From Verrucomicrobiales bacterium (GTDB lineage Bacteria > Verrucomicrobiota > Verrucomicrobiia > Verrucomicrobiales > DEV007), in the NCBI GenBank assembly GCA_029212615.1, contig JARGPJ010000001.1, positions 372,001 through 436,000 on the forward strand: a DNA stretch of 64,000 nt, written 5' to 3'. Shown here one piece after another: positions 8,396 through 17,418 of the stretch. The notes beneath the pieces are model-generated. The model did not search any database, was not told where the DNA came from, and saw only the letters and a list, made by a program, of their open reading frames with translations. Position 1 is the stretch's first letter, and each line of letters begins with the position of its first letter. A program made the position numbers and the translations under genes.

Positions 8396-10396
8396 TTATG
8401 ACGACAACATCGACTTCATCTGCTCGAAATAATCCGCCGCAAACTCTTCATCCACCGGAGCTGAGGCAAGCGTGTCGTGATCTGTTTCGATCAACTCTTC
8501 TTTATCCAGCTCCTTAAAAAACGAACTCGGCTGACAGGGAAGGTTGTCCCCGTATCGCCGGCGACTGTGGCACCAGCTGATAGTCAGGTCCTCTTTTGCC
8601 CGCGTGATCCCCACGTAAAAGAGTCGCCGCTCTTCGTCCCGGCTCCCCTCTTCGATGGAACGGGAGTGAGGTAGAATTCCGTCCTCGACGCCAATAATGA
8701 AACAAACCGGAAACTCAAGTCCCTTCGCGGCATGCATCGTGATCAGTGAGACTCCCTGTCCCTGATCGTCCTCTTTCTCGCGATCCTGCATCAAGGCAAC
8801 ACTGTCGAGAAATCCACGAAGCCCCTTTTTTGACTTCTCCACATGCGCGTGCATGCCGTCGATCAGCTCCGCGACATTTTTACGCCGATTGTCCACTTCC
8901 TCAGGCGTCTTGCAATTTCTCTTCACATAGTCGGAGTAGTTGAGTTCTTTCAACAACTCCTCTGTCATTGCCGCATAATTCGCGCCTGTTGTATGAGCGC
9001 TGTCCGTGTAGCGGTGAATGAAAGACACAAATTCCTCGATTGCGTTCTGCGCGCGCTTCGTCAGCGTCGCAAGAAACTCCATGTCATTGAGGGCCTCAAA
9101 AACACTCATTTGGTGTTCGATGCTGAACTGCGTCGCAAGAGCAATGGTTCCCTGCCCAATCCCGCGCGGAGGGGTCGCGATAACGCGAAGAAGACTGACG
9201 TCGTCTTCATGATTCATGAAGAGCGCAAGGTATCCCAGAATATCTTTGATTTCACGCCGCTCATAAAACGACTGCCCTCCGATCAGTTTATAGGGAATAT
9301 CATTCTCCCGGAGACGCTCCTCCATGAGGCGTGACTGGGTGTTCATCCGGAAAAGAATCGCCATGTCATCGTAAGGCCGGCGATCAATCCGGTGACATTC
9401 GAGAATTTCTGAAATCACCCAATCAGCTTCTGTCTCCGCATCCGGCATTGAAACAAGACGGATCTTTTCACCATCACCAAGACTGCTCCACAGCGTTTTC
9501 TCGCGACGGGTCTCATTGTGTCGAATGAGGCTGTTAGCGAGGCGGAGAATTCGATTCGTCGAACGATAATTCTCTTCCAGCTTAATCACTGTCGCATTCT
9601 TAAAGAAGCGCTCAAAATCGAGGATGTTTGAAATGTCGGCACCACGCCAGCCGTAGATACTCTGATCATCATCGCCGACCACACAGATGTTCTGCTCCTC
9701 ACTCACCAGCATCCGGAGAAGCTGCATCTGTAGATTATTCGTGTCCTGAAATTCATCGACCATGATGAAGCGGAAACGTCGCTGCCACTCTTTCTGAATA
9801 TCAGGATTCTCCTCCAGACCCCGAACTGCAAGAATCAGGAGGTCATCAAAATCGACTGCATTGAGCGCTTTCAGCTCCTTCTGGTAGGTTCGGTAAACTT
9901 CATTGATGAGAGCGTCTTCCTGCTCACCCGGCATCGTCCCGGTGTTCTTCGCCTGGCTGATGAGCATGTTCGCGAGCTTTGGCTCAAGTGACTCATCTTT
10001 ACCTAACTTCCGTACAATGATACGACGAAGAAGGCCCAATTGATCACTCTGAGTATAGATCGAGAACGTCCGCTTGTATCCCAGCCGCTCAATACAGGTT
10101 CTCAGGATCCGAACACAAAGAGAGTGGAAGGTACAAATAGTCGCATCCTCCGACATGCCCGGGTCCACCATCGAACCAACGCGCTCGCGCATTTCGTTGG
10201 CCGCCTTGTTAGTGAACGTCACCGCCAGAATCTGACTGGCGGGCACATCATTGTAGAGCATTCCCGCAATGCGGGTCGTAACTACACGCGTTTTTCCTGT
10301 CCCCGCCCCTGCAAGGATAAGAACAGGCCCATAAATCTGCTCAGCGGCGGCACGCTGAGGCGGATTCAGGGCCAGGAAGCCCTTCTGAATAGACAT
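8396..10396 (-). CDS. Superfamily I DNA helicase, UvrD/Rep/PcrA
   Basis: 3'-5' DNA helicase of 666 residues. It contains the Q-motif (LNPPQRAAAEQ), Walker A AGAGTGKT (29-36), motif Ia (TFTNKAANEMRERV), motif II VDEFQDTN, motif III GDDDQSIYGWRGAD, motif IV NYRST, motif V (TMHAAKGLEF) and motif VI (VGITRAKEDL). The N-terminal wording is closest to Rep. It is shorter than E. coli UvrD (720) because it lacks the extended C-terminal tail that carries the polymerase-interaction element. Roles: nucleotide excision or mismatch repair and replication restart. Confidence 0.95.
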   Translation of the reverse strand: MSIQKGFLALNPPQRAAAEQIYGPVLILAGAGTGKTRVVTTRIAGMLYNDVPASQILAVTFTNKAANEMRERVGSMVDPGMSEDATICTFHSLCVRILRTCIERLGYKRTFSIYTQSDQLGLLRRIIVRKLGKDESLEPKLANMLISQAKNTGTMPGEQEDALINEVYRTYQKELKALNAVDFDDLLILAVRGLEENPDIQKEWQRRFRFIMVDEFQDTNNLQMQLLRMLVSEEQNICVVGDDDQSIYGWRGADISNILDFERFFKNATVIKLEENYRSTNRILRLANSLIRHNETRREKTLWSSLGDGEKIRLVSMPDAETEADWVISEILECHRIDRRPYDDMAILFRMNTQSRLMEERLRENDIPYKLIGGQSFYERREIKDILGYLALFMNHEDDVSLLRVIATPPRGIGQGTIALATQFSIEHQMSVFEALNDMEFLATLTKRAQNAIEEFVSFIHRYTDSAHTTGANYAAMTEELLKELNYSDYVKRNCKTPEEVDNRRKNVAELIDGMHAHVEKSKKGLRGFLDSVALMQDREKEDDQGQGVSLITMHAAKGLEFPVCFIIGVEDGILPHSRSIEEGSRDEERRLFYVGITRAKEDLTISWCHSRRRYGDNLPCQPSSFFKELDKEELIETDHDTLASAPVDEEFAADYFEQMKSMLSS

Positions 10397-10435
10397 TGCG
10401 GTGCGAAACGCGGTCGGAAGGTGAAGAAAGGAAAC

Positions 10436-10924
10436 TTAGCTGACAAGGCGAAGCGCAAAGGGGTAGCGATAAGCAATACCTTTGTTCGCTTCGATACAGC
10501 CGAGGATACCAAAAATGAGGGAGGCGATCCCGATCGCCGGGTAAAGAAGGGCAGCAACACATCCAATCACCGGAATCATCGCAATGATTGAAGAAGCCAC
10601 GTACCCGATCAGTACCGTGATCTGAAAATTAAGCGCCTCTTTTCCCTGATCATCGACAAAAGGACTCTCCTCCCGCTTGATCAGCCAAATGATTAGTGGC
10701 CCCACGAAAGTTGTCACAGCTCCGAGAAGATGACAAAGGAGACCCATCGTCTTCTCCTCATTCTCAGCCATCTTACCCTGTCCCAATCCGATTCCGGCGG
10801 TGGAAGGTGCCTCCGTCGGCAACGAGTCCATGACAGAACCTTCAGAAGTCGGTTCCTTCGGCGGCGGAGCATCTTCTCCGGAAGAATTTTCATCCATGGG
10901 TGGCGGAGTGTCCTGATCGCTCAT
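10436..10924 (-). CDS. DUF4870 (Tic20-like) membrane protein with acidic Pro-rich head
   Basis: 162 residues from the preferred ATG (MSDQDTPPPM). Residues 1-55 are a Pro/Ser/Glu-rich disordered head. The rest shows the DUF4870 pattern: EKTMGLLCHLLG, a first helix, WLIKREESPFVDDQGKEALNFQ between helices, and two further hydrophobic helices. The function of the family is unknown. A TTG/ATG extension of 19 codons upstream has no added hydrophobic signal and is not preferred. It lies 39 bases upstream of the helicase start and may share its transcript. Confidence 0.82.
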   Translation of the reverse strand: MSDQDTPPPMDENSSGEDAPPPKEPTSEGSVMDSLPTEAPSTAGIGLGQGKMAENEEKTMGLLCHLLGAVTTFVGPLIIWLIKREESPFVDDQGKEALNFQITVLIGYVASSIIAMIPVIGCVAALLYPAIGIASLIFGILGCIEANKGIAYRYPFALRLVS

Positions 10925-11052
10925 GGGTATGAGATAAATCGAAAATCCTGCTTCATCAAGCAAATTGACTGAGGAAAACATCCTGCTTCACCACTTTAGT
11001 TGCGTCATTGACCCTCGATCCCGGTGACCGATATAGTTAAAGCATCCCCCGG

Positions 11053-11781
11053 ATGAAAATTCTCGTTGTTTCCGACATTCACTACAGCCTCCAGCAATAT
11101 GATTGGCTCACCGCGAAAAGCAGCACATACGATCTCATCATCATTGCGGGTGATCTGATGGAACTGGCTTCGACGGTTGATCTCGACACTCAGGCTTCTG
11201 TCGTCTCACAATACTTCCGCCGGATCAGTGCGCAGGTTCCGCTCGTCGTCTGTTCCGGAAACCATGATCTGCTGGAGGACTACGCCGGGGTCCGCTCCGC
11301 TGAGTGGCTCGAAGACCTCACTATTCCCGGGCTCACCGTCGATCACGGATCCTTCGAAAACGAAGTGCTCAGAATCCTCTCTTTTCCCTGGTGGGAAACA
11401 GAAGAGGAAAAAAGGCGCATTGAATCCTGGCTGGAAAACCAATCAAACCTCGACGACCCGCGCCCTGTATTCTGGGTTCATCACGCTCCCCCGCTCGGGG
11501 CAAAGACAAGTTGGAATGGAAAGCGTGACCTCGGCGACAAGTCACTCGTAGAGTGGATTGAACGCTACGCGCCCGATGTCGTTTTTTCCGGCCATGTCCA
11601 CAACGCCCCCTACTACGGACCGAAAGGGTCGTGGATCGATCGTGTCGGTTCCACCGTGGTCATCAATGGAGGCCGTCAGACCGGTGCGCGACCGGCCACC
11701 GTCGAACTGGAATTTGAAGACGGCCTTCTCACCTGGTGTGGCATGGAGGGTTGTGAAGAGCGATCACTTGCGACGGCCTAA
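11053..11781 (+). CDS. Calcineurin-like metallophosphoesterase
   Basis: 242 residues with all metal ligands: D8-I-H10 near the N-terminus, AGDLMEL, SGNHDLL, HHAPP and SGHVHNAP. Overall layout resembles the MPE superfamily members of the Icc/YfcE type, though the substrate (cyclic nucleotide, phosphodiester or protein) cannot be told. Its stop overlaps the stop of the convergent cNMP-binding gene by four bases. The pairing with a cyclic-nucleotide-binding protein is suggestive but may be chance. Confidence 0.88.
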   Translation: MKILVVSDIHYSLQQYDWLTAKSSTYDLIIIAGDLMELASTVDLDTQASVVSQYFRRISAQVPLVVCSGNHDLLEDYAGVRSAEWLEDLTIPGLTVDHGSFENEVLRILSFPWWETEEEKRRIESWLENQSNLDDPRPVFWVHHAPPLGAKTSWNGKRDLGDKSLVEWIERYAPDVVFSGHVHNAPYYGPKGSWIDRVGSTVVINGGRQTGARPATVELEFEDGLLTWCGMEGCEERSLATA

Positions 11782-12266
11782 AGCTTCTTTTTCAAATCCC
11801 GGTACAGAATTGAATCGAGCACCCCGTCAACCATCCCGACGTGGTCTGAACAGTCTTTAAGCTGATCTTTCACATCGACCAGATACTGAGTTGCCGCCGT
11901 GAGACGTGAAGCAAGCAACACGGAAACGTGAAGCGTCACCTCAGGATGCTCTTTGAGGAAATTGAGAGGGTCGGCGCACTCATACAGCTCCACCTCATCA
12001 AGCGCCAGCACCGTAGCCGTCGACGGCTGATGAAGCAGAATTGAGATTTCACCGAGAACACTGCCCGGAGTCTTAATCAAATTTACCCGGATCCCGTCAC
12101 GGGCGACTTCGAGGCGCCCCGACTTGAGAAAATATATCCGATCAAGCCTCGCTCCTTCTGAAATAATTTCAGCCCCGGCAGGAACCGAGATCACCGGAAG
12201 GCTGGATATGGAGGCTTCGATGCTCACGAAAGGATGGTAGCCCCACTTCCGCGAGGGTGGTAGCAA
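11778..12266 (-). CDS. Stand-alone cyclic-nucleotide-binding domain protein
   Basis: A single cNMP-binding (CAP-like) beta-roll of about 120 residues (PVISVPAGAEIISEGARLDR, LKSGRLEV, GSVLGEISILL) followed by a helical tail. There is no DNA-binding domain, so this is not a Crp/Fnr regulator; it is a ligand-sensing or adaptor protein. The phosphate-binding cassette is GEISILLHQPSTATV, where the ST-A element replaces the usual RxA Arg, so cAMP binding is doubtful. The listed start is TTG; a GTG 39 bases inside (VSIEAS) is as likely, since neither has a good ribosome site. Confidence 0.8.
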   Translation of the reverse strand: MLPPSRKWGYHPFVSIEASISSLPVISVPAGAEIISEGARLDRIYFLKSGRLEVARDGIRVNLIKTPGSVLGEISILLHQPSTATVLALDEVELYECADPLNFLKEHPEVTLHVSVLLASRLTAATQYLVDVKDQLKDCSDHVGMVDGVLDSILYRDLKKKL

Positions 12267-12367
12267 ATTGTCGGCAGAGGAGGAAGGGGGGGCGGCTCCG
12301 TCGACCGTGCCTCCCGCTTGTAGAGCCGATCACAGAAGAACACTCTGCATTGCAGCCGGGCTTCTGC

Positions 12368-12387
12368 GGACACGGGGGACCGTGTCC
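12368..12387. repeat. Perfect hairpin in a 167-base spacer
   Basis: GGACACGG-GGGA-CCGTGTCC, an 8-bp perfect stem with a four-base loop, downstream of queC on the minus strand. No U run follows on either strand, so it is not a classical intrinsic terminator. The rest of the spacer (12267-12433) is GC-rich and non-coding by eye, with a second weaker inverted pair CGGCTC/GAGCCG. It may be a dispersed palindromic element. Confidence 0.55.
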
Positions 12388-12433
12388 TTCCACGCCATAT
12401 CCAAACGCAGTGGAAAAGCTTCGGTCCCGGGGT

Positions 12434-13090
12434 TTAATCCTCGTAAAGAGTCCCGTCGACCAACTTCGCCAACATGAAGGCCTCTTTACGCTCGACACAG
12501 GTACCGCACTTTCCGCAGTGCACCTCTCCTCCCTTATAACAAGACCAGGTCTCGCTGAAATCGATACCGAGTTCATGTCCCATCACCGCAATGTCCTCTT
12601 TCCGTTGCGCGATAAACGGTCGCAGAACTTGAAGATCAACGTCTGTTCCCTGCGCAATCGCTTCCGCCATCGGGCTCATGAATTCTTCACGGCAGTCCGC
12701 GTAAATCGCATGATCACCTGAGTGAGCGGCAATCACGAGCGCATCGGCCCCCACACTTTCCGCAAAACCTGCCGAAATCGCAAGCATGATCCCATTCCGA
12801 AAAGGGACCACGGTTTGCTTCATGTTGGAAGCTTCGTAATGCCCTTCAGGAATCGCTCCCCCGCTTTGAAGAAGATCACTTTTAAACAAATCATTCATGA
12901 ACCCGAGGGAAACGACTTCGTGTTTCACCCCCAACCTGTTGCAGTGCAAAGCCGCAAAAGGAATCTCGCGATGATTGTGCTTGGATCCGTAATCGAAGCT
13001 CAATCCCGCTACGATTTCATGGTCGCGTTTTGCCTGATATAACGCGGTGACGGAGTCCATTCCCCCGCTGACAAGAACCACCACTTTCAT
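12434..13090 (-). CDS. queC: 7-cyano-7-deazaguanine synthase QueC
   Basis: ATP-dependent enzyme that turns 7-carboxy-7-deazaguanine into preQ0 in queuosine synthesis. 218 residues with the PP-loop SGGMDS near the N-terminus, the SLSFDYG-like GLSFDYGSKH block and the C-terminal zinc site formed by Cys in SCYKGGEVHCGKCGTC. Its ATG overlaps the TGA of queF by four bases, so the two are translationally coupled. QueD and QueE are not in this window. Confidence 0.97.
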   Translation of the reverse strand: MKVVVLVSGGMDSVTALYQAKRDHEIVAGLSFDYGSKHNHREIPFAALHCNRLGVKHEVVSLGFMNDLFKSDLLQSGGAIPEGHYEASNMKQTVVPFRNGIMLAISAGFAESVGADALVIAAHSGDHAIYADCREEFMSPMAEAIAQGTDVDLQVLRPFIAQRKEDIAVMGHELGIDFSETWSCYKGGEVHCGKCGTCVERKEAFMLAKLVDGTLYED

Positions 13091-13515
13091 GAAACTTCCT
13101 CAAGACCGGCATCTGGGTAGGAAGCGGTCGCGGTGAGTTGCACGCCCCCCCTCGGGGAAAATTTTCCGCGCACAATCATGCGGCGGGGATCACAGGCCGC
13201 AGCGAGTTCATCGAGAATCCGGTTCACGATCTCTTCATTGAAGGAAGGCGTGTTTCGAAACGAAGCGAGATAGAATTTAAGCGATTTCGTTTCGACACAT
13301 TTTTCACCCGGGATGTATTTGATCGTCAGATGCGCCGTATCCGGCTGGCCCGTCACAGGACAAAGCGAACTGAACTCAGGGTAATCGAGCTCGATCCAGT
13401 AGTTGCGATCCGCACTCCGGTTGGGAAATACTTCAAGCGTCGCCTCGTCCGGTGAACCGGGAAGCCGGTTTTCGCTGTGGCCGAGAAGGGTCAGATCTTT
13501 GACTGATGAAGACAT
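13087..13515 (-). CDS. queF: NADPH-dependent preQ0 reductase QueF (type I)
   Basis: Reduces preQ0 to preQ1, the step after QueC. 142 residues, the short unimodular type. The active-site Cys lies in LCPVTGQPD, the NADPH-binding motif is ETKSLKFYL, followed by FRN and a C-terminal GKFSPRGG segment. First gene of the queF-queC pair. The leader (13516-13619) was checked for a preQ1 riboswitch and no convincing one was seen. Confidence 0.96.
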   Translation of the reverse strand: MSSSVKDLTLLGHSENRLPGSPDEATLEVFPNRSADRNYWIELDYPEFSSLCPVTGQPDTAHLTIKYIPGEKCVETKSLKFYLASFRNTPSFNEEIVNRILDELAAACDPRRMIVRGKFSPRGGVQLTATASYPDAGLEEVS

Positions 13516-13619
13516 CTTATTAGAAGGAGAATTAGATTAGGGCAGGAATGGATTAAAGAATGGGAAGAGCCATACCGAAAGCAGAAATTCTCGACCTCTT
13601 TGCTTCCCCGATCCGCTTA

Positions 13620-14684
13620 TCAGTTCTTCCGAACAACGATCTCAACGCGACGGTTCAAGGCCTGATCATCAGCCGTCCCGTCAATTGAGACAATAGGGCG
13701 CTCCTTACCGAGACCCACGGTTTGAATATTTCCAGCATCAATTCTAAGGCGATCAACAAGCCACTGGCGCACCGCTTTTGCCCGCTTCAAACTCAGCTCA
13801 CGATTAAAGTCCTCCCCACCGAAACTGTCGGTGTGGCCCTCGATAATAAAAGTCGCATCGGGATTTGTCTGCACCACAAAGGCGAGCTTCATCATGCTGA
13901 GGCGGGCTTCCTCTTTCAGCTCGAATTCATTGTATTCGAAAAGAATGTCGGTCGGGAGCGCGATTTTTTCCTCACCGGAAGGCATGCCGCCCGATCGCCC
14001 GATCATTTCGTCGAGAGTGGAGTAACCCTGAATCAATTCATCAGCCCCGTTACCGAGCGCCTTCGCGGCCGCTTCTTTGAAAAACTCGTCCGTATCGACG
14101 CTGCTGCCGATGTCCTCAGTTTGATTCAGCTCCAGAGTTGGTTGCGCCACCGAAACGGTCGCCGAAGAATCAATGAGCTTGTTGCGCATGTCATCGAGGT
14201 CTTTCGAAAGCATCTCAGCGACGGGGATATCAAGCCCACCCGCCGCAATATCCAGCGCTTCACCGGGTGCTTTAGGTGCCTCGGCTGAAAAAATCTGCGG
14301 CGTTTCGATCGGCGCCATCCGGATCGTCTCGTCTTTCATCTCCTCCATGAGATCAAACTCGTCGAGCGACTTGTCGACCAAATCAAGATCACTCAATTTC
14401 TCCGGTTCGAGGGCCGTCTCTTCAGGGATAAACGGCTCCTCCAGCAGTTTATTCAGCTTCTCCTGATCGATTGAAATTTGCTCTCTCTTGCTACGCCAGA
14501 CAATAGATTCATCAGTTGAAACAAGTCCGCTCCTTTCGATTCCCGCAAGAATGATGTAAAGACAGATGTGAATGATGACGGAAACCAGGATCGCCAAAAC
14601 CACCCACCACCCGAGATTGCGGTTTTTCACTTTGAAGACCGATTGGCCTTTGGTGGACGGATGCCAGTCGAAAGAAGAAGACAT
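13620..14684 (-). CDS. Inner-membrane-anchored OmpA-domain protein
   Basis: 354 residues from the ATG chosen (MSSSFDWHP). A short cytoplasmic head is followed by one membrane segment (GWWVVLAILVSVIIHICLYIILAG), a long acidic, repetitive linker (about 60-210) and a C-terminal OmpA/MotB peptidoglycan-binding domain (ILFEYNEFEL, EGHTDSFGGEDFN, LSLKRAKAVRQWL, NRRVEIV). The N-terminal anchor makes it MotB/TonB-like in topology rather than an outer-membrane protein. No motA, exbB or tol partner is adjacent. It is divergent from the LMF gene. The upstream longer frame adds no supported sequence. Confidence 0.85.
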   Translation of the reverse strand: MSSSFDWHPSTKGQSVFKVKNRNLGWWVVLAILVSVIIHICLYIILAGIERSGLVSTDESIVWRSKREQISIDQEKLNKLLEEPFIPEETALEPEKLSDLDLVDKSLDEFDLMEEMKDETIRMAPIETPQIFSAEAPKAPGEALDIAAGGLDIPVAEMLSKDLDDMRNKLIDSSATVSVAQPTLELNQTEDIGSSVDTDEFFKEAAAKALGNGADELIQGYSTLDEMIGRSGGMPSGEEKIALPTDILFEYNEFELKEEARLSMMKLAFVVQTNPDATFIIEGHTDSFGGEDFNRELSLKRAKAVRQWLVDRLRIDAGNIQTVGLGKERPIVSIDGTADDQALNRRVEIVVRKN

Positions 14685-14752
14685 GGTAGAATTACTCTTA
14701 AGATAAGCGCATTTTCTCATTTCAGCAAAGGGGCACTCCCACTATAAAAACT

Positions 14753-16345
14753 GTGAAAAACTTCGATTGGCAGACAATTTTCGGACTCGATCTCGACCGG
14801 CATCGCATCGGGCGATCCTTCATGATTCGCGGCCTGGGAGTCATTTATCTCATCGCAATTTGCTCGTGGTGGACACAGGTCGCCCTCCTCGTCGGGGAAA
14901 ACGGGCTCTCCCCTGCTGGAAATTTGCACGAAATCCTTCGCGAACGACTCGGTTCAGCCGGTGAGAGCACTTTCCTCGCCCTCCCCAACCTCTTCTGGGT
15001 CCTGGGTACTACCGATTTTGCCTTTCACTTTATCTGCTTCATCGGGGCAATGCTCGCCGGACTCGTCATCATCGGCCGCTTCACCGGCTTTGCGCTTACC
15101 GGGCTCTGGTCGATCTATCTTTCGCTCGTAAATACCGGAGGCGTTTTCATGAGCTTTCAGTGGGATATTCTCCTTCTCGAAGTCGGCTTCCTTGCGCTCT
15201 TCCTGACTGACTGGAAGCTGAAAAGCAGTTGGCGCGACCCCGCTCCCCTGAGCACCATCAATCAGATTGCCCTCATTTGGTCCTGGCTCCTCATCGCCAA
15301 ACTCATGTTCTTTTCCGGATGGGTAAAGCTGGCCTGGGCGGGGGATGCCAGTCCGGAATGGTGGCCGGAGCGTTCCGCGATGCTCTATCACTACATGACG
15401 CAGCCGATCCCTTCGTGGACCTCCTGGCACGTCCACCACTGGCCCGAAGGCTTTCATTACCTTTCGATCTGGCCCATGTTTTTCATCGAACTCGTCCTCC
15501 CTTTTGCGATTACCTTCGGTCGCTTCGGCAGGCTTACTGCAGCGATCGGATTCACCCTCCTGATGATCCTCATCCTCGCGACGGGAAACTACACCTACTT
15601 CAACTGGCTCACCATCCTGCTCTGCTTTCCTCTCGTACAGGACCGCCTCTGGCCGCAATGGCTTCGCAAAGGAATCGGATTCCAACCGCTGGGACTCATC
15701 CCGCCCGCGGCTAAAAAGCCGCTCCTCATCAAACTTTCGCTTATCTCACCGTTCCTCGTCACCGTGCTGCTTCTGAATTTCCAAATTGTCGCCGGAGATC
15801 TGCATCGGGCACCGAAACCGGGACTCAAATTTGATCTCACCCCCGGATGGCTCGATAGTTTCCGAAATAAAATGGAACCTTTCCGCCTTGCTTCCGGCTA
15901 TGGGCTGTTCAGGACCATGACAACACAACGCCCTGAAATCATTTTAGAAGGAAGCTGGGACGGCATCACCTGGTTCGAATACGACTTTGTCTGGAAAGTT
16001 GACGAACTCTCGGACCCACCCAAATTCGTCGCCCCCCATCAACCCCGTGTCGCCTGGCAGTTCTGGTTCGCCGCGCTTGAACAAAGATTCAATCCCCGAA
16101 GCCGAAATGCGAAATGGATCGAATCCATCGTGATCAAACTCCTTCAAGACGACCCTGACGTTGAAAAATTAATCAAACGGAACCCGTTTCCTCATTCGCC
16201 CCCCCGGTTGATTCGAGCGAGACTATTTAACTATCAGTTCACTACCCCCGAAGAACGAAAGCAATCCGGTGACTGGTGGAAGCGCGTCGCCGCAGGAGAA
16301 TACCTCAGCCCCGTCAGTCTGAGCCAACCCGAAACATCACCCTGA
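14753..16345 (+). CDS. Lipase maturation factor (LMF) family membrane protein
   Basis: 530-residue polytopic membrane protein starting at GTG. The N-terminal two thirds hold many helices, with conserved SFQWDILLLE and FSGWVKL blocks; the C-terminal part carries the LMF signature (GLFRTMTTQRPEI, GSWDGITWFEYDF, PRVAWQFWFAAL). In animals LMF1 helps lipoprotein lipase fold in the ER; the bacterial homologues have no known function. No lipase lies nearby; the next gene, 13 bases downstream, encodes a small HExxH-type protein. Confidence 0.9.
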   Translation: MKNFDWQTIFGLDLDRHRIGRSFMIRGLGVIYLIAICSWWTQVALLVGENGLSPAGNLHEILRERLGSAGESTFLALPNLFWVLGTTDFAFHFICFIGAMLAGLVIIGRFTGFALTGLWSIYLSLVNTGGVFMSFQWDILLLEVGFLALFLTDWKLKSSWRDPAPLSTINQIALIWSWLLIAKLMFFSGWVKLAWAGDASPEWWPERSAMLYHYMTQPIPSWTSWHVHHWPEGFHYLSIWPMFFIELVLPFAITFGRFGRLTAAIGFTLLMILILATGNYTYFNWLTILLCFPLVQDRLWPQWLRKGIGFQPLGLIPPAAKKPLLIKLSLISPFLVTVLLLNFQIVAGDLHRAPKPGLKFDLTPGWLDSFRNKMEPFRLASGYGLFRTMTTQRPEIILEGSWDGITWFEYDFVWKVDELSDPPKFVAPHQPRVAWQFWFAALEQRFNPRSRNAKWIESIVIKLLQDDPDVEKLIKRNPFPHSPPRLIRARLFNYQFTTPEERKQSGDWWKRVAAGEYLSPVSLSQPETSP

Positions 16346-16358
16346 CAAATCACCTGAT

Positions 16359-16829
16359 TTGAAAACCTTTTTTACCAGGACCTTTGTTCCACTTATTCTC
16401 CCTCTCGGCACTCATTGGGCCGAGCGGCAGGAGTCGTTAATCCTCCGTGAAGGGCGCCCACTCAGCGAATGGGAAACGATGTGGGCCACTGATGTCGGCG
16501 TGAAAAAACCGGAATCCGTTCGCATCCTCCCCGTCCCCCGAATTCCTACGCCCGGATCCTGGTTCACGAGACTCCTTCGAATCTTCACGGAAGGCCCCAC
16601 GGGAATGGCCGTAAACTACGGCATTTACCTCGAAGCATCGCAGGCGACCAATCCTTCGCTGCTCGTTCACGAACTCACGCACGTCGCTCAATTCGAACGC
16701 CTCGGCGGCATCGAATCCTTTCTCCGGGAATACATCACGCAGTGTGTTCGCGACGGTTACTGGGAATCCGACTTAGAGAAGGAAGCCCGTGAAGCGGCCG
16801 CTCCCTTTTCCCGCCCGCCGGGAGGATAG
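16359..16829 (+). CDS. Small protein with HELTH zinc-protease-like motif
   Basis: 156 residues, start TTG. The central HELTHVAQ is a zincin-type HExxH helix like that in DUF4157 proteins, followed about 30 residues later by ESDLEKEA, which could supply a third ligand. The N-terminus is mildly hydrophobic but not a clear signal peptide. Thirteen bases after LMF, so probably in the same transcript. A peptidase activity is plausible but not shown; the family is best called DUF4157-like. Confidence 0.65.
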   Translation: MKTFFTRTFVPLILPLGTHWAERQESLILREGRPLSEWETMWATDVGVKKPESVRILPVPRIPTPGSWFTRLLRIFTEGPTGMAVNYGIYLEASQATNPSLLVHELTHVAQFERLGGIESFLREYITQCVRDGYWESDLEKEAREAAAPFSRPPGG

Positions 16830-16926
16830 TTATTCATTTTGATAACAAAGACAGAAAGAGGAGCTTTCAATCCGACCCGCACTCCTCACTTGTTATTACC
16901 ACACCTTTCGAGCACTATTCCCCACC

Positions 16927-17406
16927 ATGGAGTCACACGAAGTCTTGAAGAAAGCGTTTGATCGGTCAAACACGAGCCCGAAGGAGATTGCCTCCGACCT
17001 GGGGGTTTCCCTTTCCCTCGTTTACAAATGGGCACAGCCGAATTCAGAGACCGGATCAGGAAGTCGAAACCCACTCGATCGAATCGAGAAACTCATCGAA
17101 TTGACGCAGGACCCGGAAATTCTTGAATGGCTCTCTCAAAAGGCGGGAGGCTACTTCGTCATGAATCCGAAAAGCTCCTGCGAGCAGGGCTATGAGGTCG
17201 TTCCCGCGACCCACGTCATCGTCCAGCAATTTGCCGGCCTCCTCGATGTCGTTTCAAAAGCAGCGCAGGACAACACGATTGACCCGGACGAGTCCGCTCA
17301 GATCCGGATCGTTTGGGACAAATTGAAATCCTACTGCGAGGGATTTGTGCGTTGCTGCGAGGAGGGTGATTTCGAACAAATTCAGAGAGATCTCAACGTA
17401 AAGTAG
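16927..17406 (+). CDS. CII-like (phage regulatory protein) DNA-binding protein
   Basis: 159 residues. The first 40 hold a helix-turn-helix (SPKEIASDLGVSLSLVYKWA) followed by NPLDRIEKLIELTQD and GGYFVMNP, the pattern of the phage CII/CP76 regulator family, which occurs as chromosomal single copies in Planctomycetes-Verrucomicrobia. The C-terminal half is helical and contains Cys pairs (YCEGFVRCC). No other phage gene is around, so it is likely a resident regulator. Twelve bases before alr, which suggests cotranscription and perhaps a role in cell-wall control. Confidence 0.75.
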   Translation: MESHEVLKKAFDRSNTSPKEIASDLGVSLSLVYKWAQPNSETGSGSRNPLDRIEKLIELTQDPEILEWLSQKAGGYFVMNPKSSCEQGYEVVPATHVIVQQFAGLLDVVSKAAQDNTIDPDESAQIRIVWDKLKSYCEGFVRCCEEGDFEQIQRDLNVK

Positions 17407-17418
17407 CGTATCAACCGC

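Noticed and set aside
13516-13619. preQ1 riboswitch in the queF leader
   Set aside because: No pseudoknot-like hairpin with an A-rich tail could be found.
16927-17406. Prophage remnant
   Set aside because: Only one phage-type regulator; flanking genes are housekeeping and no integrase or structural gene is present.
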